Assembly: GCA_010909725.1 (NCBI GenBank)
Contig: JAACMV010000020.1
Span: 186,001-250,000, forward strand
Direction: 5' to 3'
Length of the DNA stretch: 64,000 nt
From: Picochlorum sp. 'celeri'
Lineage: Eukaryota > Chlorophyta > Trebouxiophyceae
The position numbers and the translations under genes are program-made. The notes below the pieces were generated by a model. It saw only the letters and a list, made by a program, of their open reading frames with translations. It searched no databases and was not told the DNA's origin. Shown here in pieces: positions 58,133 through 64,000 of the stretch. Each line of letters opens with the position of its first letter. Position 1 is the stretch's first letter.

Positions 58133-58804
58133 CTATAGTGTTTTTGATAGATGTAACACGCGCAGCGTTGCTTCCTTGGCAAGGAGGGATGCGTACTGGG
58201 ATGGTTGGATATGAGAATCAGATGAAGAAAGGGATACCACGTCTGGAATGGGCAGTGTGCCGTCGGGGAGGGAGGATTCGTGGACATCCCTGAGTTTCCG
58301 TAGCAATACCCTGATCTTGGTATCATCCTTGGTCCCTGATTCTCGAATCTCCCTCAACTGATCTGTATACACATCAACTAATGCATCGTATATGCCAGCA
58401 ACGACGCTGTCTCGTTCCGTTGCCCTGGCTGTGGCACCCACCAAAAGACCAGCTGCTCCAAAGCATGCCTGTGTAACTGGTTGGAGAAGCGATGGCCTGC
58501 TGGATGACGCATGCATGAGATCTGACACATTCTCTTTCAACTGTTGTTCCACCTCGAGTGCAGATTGAATGTCTGGAGCGTGCCGTCGTGTCATGGCCAT
58601 GCCCTTGAAGAATGACGCTACTGCTTGAACGGACACGTGGTCTACTCGAAGGCATCCGTCAATGATATCCTTGGAATCTGTCCCATGATTCGAAGATGTC
58701 GTTGAGAAATAGGATGAAGCAATTCGTTCCCTTGTGCTGTTCGATTGTTCAACAAGAGAAGAATTCAATTCCCTCCAACAAAGACCACGCAACGCTGTCC
58801 TCAT
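58133..58804 (-). CDS. COQ7-like protein without di-iron ligands
   Basis: ATG at 58804 (MRTALRGLCWRELNSS) starts a mitochondrial-type leader; 223 residues. The body follows the COQ7/CAT5 helix order: LRVDHVSVQAV at the RVDHAGE.GA site, VEQQLKENVSDLM at the E..H site, RPSLLQPVTQACFGAAGLLVGA, YTDQLREI, LLRKLRDVHE, and a C-terminal TLRVLHLSKTL like the family's end. By this alignment at least five of the six iron ligands (E; E..H; E; E..H) are replaced; only the Glu before QQL remains. A structural or lipid-binding ubiquinone role is possible. The assignment rests on by-eye alignment. Confidence 0.6.
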   Translation of the reverse strand: MRTALRGLCWRELNSSLVEQSNSTRERIASSYFSTTSSNHGTDSKDIIDGCLRVDHVSVQAVASFFKGMAMTRRHAPDIQSALEVEQQLKENVSDLMHASSSRPSLLQPVTQACFGAAGLLVGATARATERDSVVAGIYDALVDVYTDQLREIRESGTKDDTKIRVLLRKLRDVHESSLPDGTLPIPDVVSLSSSDSHIQPSQYASLLAKEATLRVLHLSKTL

Positions 58805-58859
58805 GATTACTACTACTACTACCACCCAATTCTTCTTACAGTATTGACATATGGATGGT

Positions 58860-60540
58860 TTAGAAAAAGAATAATACAATGGAGAGCAATGCAATCATCA
58901 TGGTTGTCACGGTGCTGGGGGCGAAGGCACGGGACAGGCATTCGTCAAAGAGAATCTCATCGTCTGGATTCGTCATGAAATCTTTCTTATGACATGCAAT
59001 CCACTGGGATGTCGGATAATCTGGGGGATCGCATCCGACATTCACCTTGTCTGGTCTCTGATAGACTCTAATGTAATCAATGTCCATCTCTGCTGGGAAT
59101 TGCAGGTTTTCAATGTCAACTTCTCCAAAGTCTCTTGACATTCCCAGGTTGAAAATCATGTACATGGGTTCCACAGGGATCATTCTCTCTCCGATAGTAA
59201 TGAATTCTCCGCTGACATTGCCTGTTATTTCTCGTAGTGCGTTTGCGTTCACTTCGTATGCGAACAATCCATCCACATACCATCTCAGATAGTTTCCTGG
59301 GTCCCAGTCGACACCAAAGGTGTGGTATGAATCATAAAATGTACTGTTGAGGTGGGATATGGCAGATAGAGAGTCTTGGTATTCATTACCTGGTCTTCCC
59401 CATCGGCCCTGCCACTGATTACCTTCAGTGCGGAGGAATGAAATACCGCCTGGGTATGCGACACCCTCTGGTACCCCATCTTGGACATACCAGTCTAAAT
59501 CAGCCCATGATGTTCCTTGTGGTACAAGAGGGGCCATTTGTAGTGTTTGACTCGCTTCTGATCCAATGCCTCGTACGACAACCACCTCAAATACGTCGAA
59601 TTCTGGTGAGTTTCTGGCTTTTCCTTCTTCAAAACCATACCGGGATCTGTTCACGTACCCAGGGTCCTCTGGGCTGAGCTGGCATGCACTCACTCGTTGA
59701 TCTGGTACTAGTGATCCTGGTATAGCGCTTGATGAATTCGATCCTTTTCCACATTCGTTGTACGAGTATGGCCAAAATCCTCCCGTGGATGGCATATATC
59801 CTGCTCTACCCAGATTCCCCATGGCCCAAAAGGCTGGCCAAAATCCTGGAACCTTGTCATCTCCTGGCATCTTGACATTCATTTCCATGTATCCTCCTGT
59901 AAAGCAAAACTTGTTCCATGAGTTCACCATCCCGCTCTTGAAATTCTTTGCCACATCCCATTTCTCCCCATTAGGCTGCAAACTGATGGCATGCTCTGGC
60001 TTTCGTAACTTTTCCATGGTGATGGTTGCATGGCCACCTGCATGTATAATTTAAAAAAATACTGTTATGATGATCATGACTGCAGAGTATCCGAGATACC
60101 AACGAACCTGATGTTGTGACCTGCTCTGGTTTGTACACTTCTATATCCTGTGTTGGGAAGTAATAAATATCCTCTGCAGTCCATCGCGGATCCCTCGCTT
60201 TCACTCCAAATTCTCTCCCATCGGTATCGAATTCGTCAGAAAAGACGAGTATCATATCCGAGTATGGGATGTCGTTTGCATTGTTGGCAATTGGATCACA
60301 GGTTGCATAGTCACCCAAGCATAGCCTTTTTATACAATCCTGCTCGGGCGTATCTGGATCGATCAAATCAACCATGGGAGCCGATGCATTTCTTCCAACA
60401 GGGATCAATGCGTCTAAAAATTGTCTCTGGCATGTCGAGTAGGATGGTGCCGTAGACGCTGCGTCCCCCTGCTCCTGAGCGAGTACAGCTGAGACCAGCA
60501 TCGAGGCGAGCAATACCAATCCCTTACAAACCATCGCCAT
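58860..60540 (-). CDS. KRE6/SKN1-type beta-glucan synthesis protein (GH16), 2 exons
   Basis: Exons 60108-60540 and 58860-60037, in phase, 536 residues. A signal peptide (LVLLASMLVSAVLAQ) starts the chain. The GH16 fold follows: LVFSDEFDTDGREF, WTAEDIYYF, GGYMEMNVKMPGD, GFWPAFWAMGNLGR, the catalytic SPEFDVFE (E.D..E), HTFGVDWDP and FNLGMSRDFGEVD. This SKN1 subgroup is linked to beta-1,6-glucan formation in fungi and stramenopiles. A hydrophobic C-terminus after FAPST suggests a GPI or tail anchor. Unlike yeast KRE6 it lacks a cytosolic N-terminal anchor domain. Confidence 0.88.
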
Positions 60541-60933
60541 CTCTTTTTAATAATGTTTTAAAAGTAATATCCTAGTGTGTATGCGGAGCGCAGTCAAGAT
60601 GTCAGTTATATATATATCTAGACTCCCTGTGCGTTGGAGAGGACGCTTGTCCACCACCAACCGACTCGCTGTATGTCCACCTTCTCGGCTACTCGCTTCT
60701 TATTTCTATATTATAATGAATATTAAACAAATTTAATGCATCAAATATGCTATCTTTATGCCTTTTCGGATCGAATGTGAAACCAAATACCAAACAGGAC
60801 AGTCCGTCAACCAACGCGTTTCGTATTTCGTAGTATTTAGTAAAATTTGGCATCGTGCATGCATTATAAAAGCACTTAAATTTCAGCTCTGGTCTGATTG
60901 AGGGGATATGAATTACATGTTCATGTATTCATC
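60541..60933. other. Divergent intergenic region
   Basis: 393 bases, A/T-rich, with a (TA)n stretch at about 60607-60618. No gene seen. Confidence 0.4.
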
Positions 60934-62496
60934 ATGAGAAAGAGAAAGAAGAAGACCAGTATTCTGGGGAAAAGCAAGGGGAATGGGTCTTTTCCGAACA
61001 GCACAAGTGGAGGAGGTAGTCTGACTGGTGGGGGAAAAGGAGGTGTCCCCACACCTGGGAAGAAGGCAAAGAAGCAAAGGTCTGCCTCGTATACGTCTCA
61101 TAAAGGTAGTTCAGTTTCAAAGGTGGGAAAAAGCTCTGAGGGTCGGTCAAGATCGCATCAGTATACGCTTGCACAGTCTGATATTCTTCGACAGGCTGCA
61201 TATGCTGTAGGGAGGCTTGTCGAGGCGGATGCAACAGGGAAACATGGGGTGTCGCTTAAATCGTTGACTCTTGGGAAGAATGTTCGACAGAAAAAGGCAG
61301 TGTATGCTGTGACGGTTGAGACGTTAAAGTACTACAGTGTGCTCAAGAGTTTGGTCAATAAGGTTTTTGGGGGTGATTTTGGGGGTATGTCTGAGGCAAC
61401 CTTGTGTGTCCTTGTTAGAGAGATTGTCTTGGGGGATGGTATATCGCGGATTGGCCGTGCGGAAAGGCTGGTGCTGGAGAAGGAGGAGGAATTGAAGAGG
61501 GAGCTCTCAAATCTGGTAGAACAGTCTGGTGTACAGAGTGTGTCCGACATGCTGCCACAGAATGAGCTGATGGTGGCAGCAGCAAAGAGAAAAAGAACAT
61601 TGCGAGTAAATTTGGCAAAGGTATCCGTGGAAGAGGTGAAGAATCAGTTGATGGAAGAATTCCAATCGGTGAGTATTTCTGAGCATCTGCCTGATGTTAT
61701 TGAATTGGATCCAGGGAGCGATTTGCATTCGCATACTTTAGTTCGGAGCGGAAATGTTGTTCTTCAAAGTTTGGCATCATGTATTCCTGCTTCTGTGTTG
61801 GATCCGGAGCCACATTGGCATGTCATTGATGCCTGTGCAGCTCCAGGGAACAAGACGACACACCTGGCTGCAATCATGTCACATAAAGCACCAGGCACTT
61901 CTGATGTTCGTGGAAAAGTATTTGCGTTTGATAAAGATACGAGAAGATTGGAGATATTGAAGAAAAATGTCGCACTCACTGGTACGACTTCCATAATAGA
62001 ACCCTCGTGTCGAGATTTTCTAGAGGCAGACCCTAGTGAGTTTGCTCGAGTGGATGCCATACTGCTTGACCCATCATGCAGTGGCAGCGGGACTGCAGTG
62101 TCAAGAATGGACTATTTACTCCCAAATTCTAGTCAACATGTGTCTCAGAGAGGAGTCATGCATGCGGATGAGCGCGTGCTGTCCTTAAAGCAGTTTCAAA
62201 TCTCAGTAATTCAGCATGCCATGTCGTTTCCGAACGTAAAGAAGATTGTGTATTCAACGTGCAGTATTTATTATGAAGAAAATGAGGGTGTCGTTGCTCA
62301 TGTTTTGGAGTTTGCAAAGGAGCATGGGTTTCATGTGGCAGAGGTATTGCCCTCCTGGCCTCGGAGAGGGCTGGTTCTCCAGCAGGAAGAAAGACAAGAA
62401 GACATTCTCCCTGCTGGTGAGGCCAGAAAGGTTTTGAGAGTAGACCCTATAGAAGATGGTACTGATGGATTTTTTGTAGCAATGTTTGTAAAGTAG
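60934..62496 (+). CDS. NSUN5: NSUN5/RCM1-type rRNA cytosine-5 methyltransferase
   Basis: The first ATG at 60934 (MRKRKKKTS) opens a basic, Gly/Ser-rich leader typical of nucleolar proteins. The NSUN-type N-terminal domain (SDILRQAAYAVGRLV) and the m5C core follow: DACAAPGNKTTHLAA (SAM loop), FAFDKDTRRLEIL, LLDPSCSGSGT (Cys in motif IV, TC variant) and KKIVYSTCSIYYEENE (catalytic Cys in motif VI). Yeast Rcm1 methylates C2278 of 25S rRNA. 520 residues; no introns. Confidence 0.92.
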   Translation: MRKRKKKTSILGKSKGNGSFPNSTSGGGSLTGGGKGGVPTPGKKAKKQRSASYTSHKGSSVSKVGKSSEGRSRSHQYTLAQSDILRQAAYAVGRLVEADATGKHGVSLKSLTLGKNVRQKKAVYAVTVETLKYYSVLKSLVNKVFGGDFGGMSEATLCVLVREIVLGDGISRIGRAERLVLEKEEELKRELSNLVEQSGVQSVSDMLPQNELMVAAAKRKRTLRVNLAKVSVEEVKNQLMEEFQSVSISEHLPDVIELDPGSDLHSHTLVRSGNVVLQSLASCIPASVLDPEPHWHVIDACAAPGNKTTHLAAIMSHKAPGTSDVRGKVFAFDKDTRRLEILKKNVALTGTTSIIEPSCRDFLEADPSEFARVDAILLDPSCSGSGTAVSRMDYLLPNSSQHVSQRGVMHADERVLSLKQFQISVIQHAMSFPNVKKIVYSTCSIYYEENEGVVAHVLEFAKEHGFHVAEVLPSWPRRGLVLQQEERQEDILPAGEARKVLRVDPIEDGTDGFFVAMFVK

Positions 62497-62502
62497 TCGC
62501 AG

Positions 62503-64000
62503 TTACACATGTACTATTGCCTTTTTGGAACTTGGTATTGCTTGGGACATTCCAATTGTTTCCCATCGCATGAGTTCTTCTTGAATCAGAATATCTGTTC
62601 TACGCATGATCTCTGCACATGATGGGCGCTGATGGGGGTCTTGGTGCCAGCATTTCTTAATGAGGCGCTTCAATGGCTCTGGCGTGTCAGGATCCACCCA
62701 CGGCCGGTCTCCATTCACAGCCACTTTCAGAATGATTTGGAAAAAGTGGTTGGAATCCTTCCACGGCTGACGCCGTGTGTACATTTCGTTAACTATGCAT
62801 CCTAAAGCATACACATCTACCTTTTCATCCACTTTTCCACCATTCATTTGCTCTGGAGACATGTACATGGGCGTGCCATTCTCGGCAGTCATTTGTGTGA
62901 GGTAACTCTTTGCAGGGTCCTTCACCTTGGAAATTCCAAAATCGGCAATCTTTGCACGACCCTCGTCATCCAAAAGAATGTTTTGGGGCTTCAAGTCTCT
63001 ATGTATGACAAATGGATGCAAGTATGCTAGTCCTTCAGCAATGTCATGGATGAGCTGCAGAATTTCAATATATGTCAAACGACGCCTGTTCCTGTCGTGA
63101 ATGCGCTGGTATAAATTTCCACCTCTCATGAGTTCCATGACTAGACAACATTTGTTTTTATCATCAGTGCATGCCCCAAATACCTTGACCAACCTCTCAC
63201 AATCGAATTTTGATGCCAATTTGATTTCTCTGATCAATGCCTCGTATGCAGCTTGACCATTCTGTTCATCTCCGGAAGACAATCTCACGAAAGAAGGCAG
63301 CTTTTTCACAGCGACCGGTTTACCCTTGTATTTTCCTTCGTATACAGCTCCAAAACCACCAGTTCCCAAGCACTTTCCTAAATGCTTTTCGATGACAGCT
63401 GGAGGAATGTGCAGGTCTATACCATTTGTCTCATCATCTCCAAACATTGGTGGAGGTAATGGTGACAGAGGTGGTAGCACAGTGTTTAGCCGGCCACCAC
63501 CTTGCTGTCTCCTTCTTCTAATTCTATGAGCTGCATTTTTACTATCTGACTCATACGCAGTGTGTAAAAATCCATCCCATGATTTACTACGCTTCAGCTG
63601 CCAATCCTCAATCACGAATTCCTCATCTACATCCATGTCATTATCATCACATGCTTCGCTTGAGCTACAGTTAATTCTAGACGATATTGTCAAGCACTTT
63701 GAATCTACAAGCTGATCTACATTCGGTGGCAAAGGGCCTACTCCAGAGTACCCAAAGACGCTCTGGTGTGAAGGAGATTTTGGAGACAATCCTTCCATAC
63801 CCTGTTGCTCACTTGATGCAGAATTTCCCGTCAACCGAGTATCAGTAGGAAGAGACTGGGCTTTTAAGAGTGCACCAGATATTGAGACAGATCTCTGCGA
63901 TGATATAGGTGTTATCGTCATGTCACTATTAACCACATCAGATCCCAACCTGCGGTGGATTGGAATCACCCATGACAAATCACTTGTATCAAGGGTATCC
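62503..64000 (-). CDS. TKL-type protein kinase (5' partial)
   Basis: The frame is open to the window end, so the start lies beyond base 64000. A Ser-rich N-terminal region of more than 200 residues precedes the kinase domain: P-loop GTGGFGAVYEGK, VAVKKLP, the C-helix Glu in ALIREIKLAS, HRDLKPQNILL, DFGISKV, and GTPMYMSPEQM with DVYALGCIVNEM. The last two blocks and the RPSCAEIM end are typical of TKL/RAF-like or dual-specificity MLK-type kinases of plants and protists. All catalytic residues are present. It converges on NSUN5 with a 6-base gap. Confidence 0.9.
   Translation of the reverse strand, partial: DTLDTSDLSWVIPIHRRLGSDVVNSDMTITPISSQRSVSISGALLKAQSLPTDTRLTGNSASSEQQGMEGLSPKSPSHQSVFGYSGVGPLPPNVDQLVDSKCLTISSRINCSSSEACDDNDMDVDEEFVIEDWQLKRSKSWDGFLHTAYESDSKNAAHRIRRRRQQGGGRLNTVLPPLSPLPPPMFGDDETNGIDLHIPPAVIEKHLGKCLGTGGFGAVYEGKYKGKPVAVKKLPSFVRLSSGDEQNGQAAYEALIREIKLASKFDCERLVKVFGACTDDKNKCCLVMELMRGGNLYQRIHDRNRRRLTYIEILQLIHDIAEGLAYLHPFVIHRDLKPQNILLDDEGRAKIADFGISKVKDPAKSYLTQMTAENGTPMYMSPEQMNGGKVDEKVDVYALGCIVNEMYTRRQPWKDSNHFFQIILKVAVNGDRPWVDPDTPEPLKRLIKKCWHQDPHQRPSCAEIMRRTDILIQEELMRWETIGMSQAIPSSKKAIVHV

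Noticed and set aside
1..64000. Bacterial operon or contamination as an explanation for tight gene pairs
   Set aside because: Spliceosomal introns with exact phase closure, a tRNA intron and eukaryote-only genes are spread across the whole window.
1..64000. CRISPR arrays or prokaryotic defence systems
   Set aside because: No spaced direct repeats or cas-like genes seen; the DNA is nuclear eukaryotic.

Overview
This window is nuclear DNA from a compact, gene-dense eukaryote, most likely a unicellular alga with a primary plastid. It carries about 45 protein genes on both strands, often separated by under 100 bases. GT..AG introns are short (mostly 41-101 bases, one of 149) and can be placed exactly because codon phase closes across them. 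A nuclear gene for plastid cytochrome c6 has a transit peptide with Phe at residue 3 and a lumen signal but no ER signal peptide. A plant-type OSB protein with a PDF motif, a TSET/TPLATE-complex TTRAY-type protein, a bHLH with an ILR3-like C-terminus, and a plant-order FAD synthase point to Archaeplastida. Green alga or glaucophyte fits best; the species cannot be named from the sequence.

Layout. 1-4.1 kb: membrane-anchored amine oxidase, OSB-type ssDNA-binding protein, a basic small protein, a helical unknown. 4.1-10 kb: SMYD methyltransferase, TMA7 overlapping a DMAC1-like ORF, a Ser-rich unknown, an RCC1-repeat membrane protein. 10-20 kb: proline iminopeptidase-like hydrolase, UMP/CMP kinase, SfsA homologue, ASH2-like COMPASS subunit, glucosidase II beta, FAD synthase, Rab11-type GTPase. 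20-32 kb: TTRAY-like protein, RPC9, PSF3, KTI12, TauD-like dioxygenase, purple acid phosphatase, exportin-1. 32-43 kb: LCB1, bHLH, malate dehydrogenase, cytochrome c6, double cystatin, EgtD-EgtB fusion, an intron-containing tRNA-Ile(UAU), RP2-like protein, aldo/keto reductase. 43-51.6 kb: a 70-residue unknown, 2-hydroxyacid dehydrogenase, second purple acid phosphatase, dolichol kinase, RAD51B, an Ala/Ser-rich secreted protein, METTL5. 52-57.2 kb: an apparently intact two-ORF LINE retrotransposon on the minus strand. 57.4-64 kb: ISCA1, a COQ7-like protein without its metal ligands, a KRE6/SKN1-type GH16 protein, NSUN5, a TKL-type kinase cut by the window edge.

Most genes are unrelated housekeeping functions (N-glycosylation, replication and repair, ribosome and tRNA modification, membrane traffic), so there is no single pathway cluster. 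The most unusual features are co-directional pairs so close that they may share a transcript (amine oxidase/OSB, TMA7/DMAC1-like with an ATGA overlap, RPC9/PSF3), two proteins that keep a fold but lose catalytic residues (COQ7-like, RP2-like), several perfect palindromes in divergent promoters, and the open-frame LINE.
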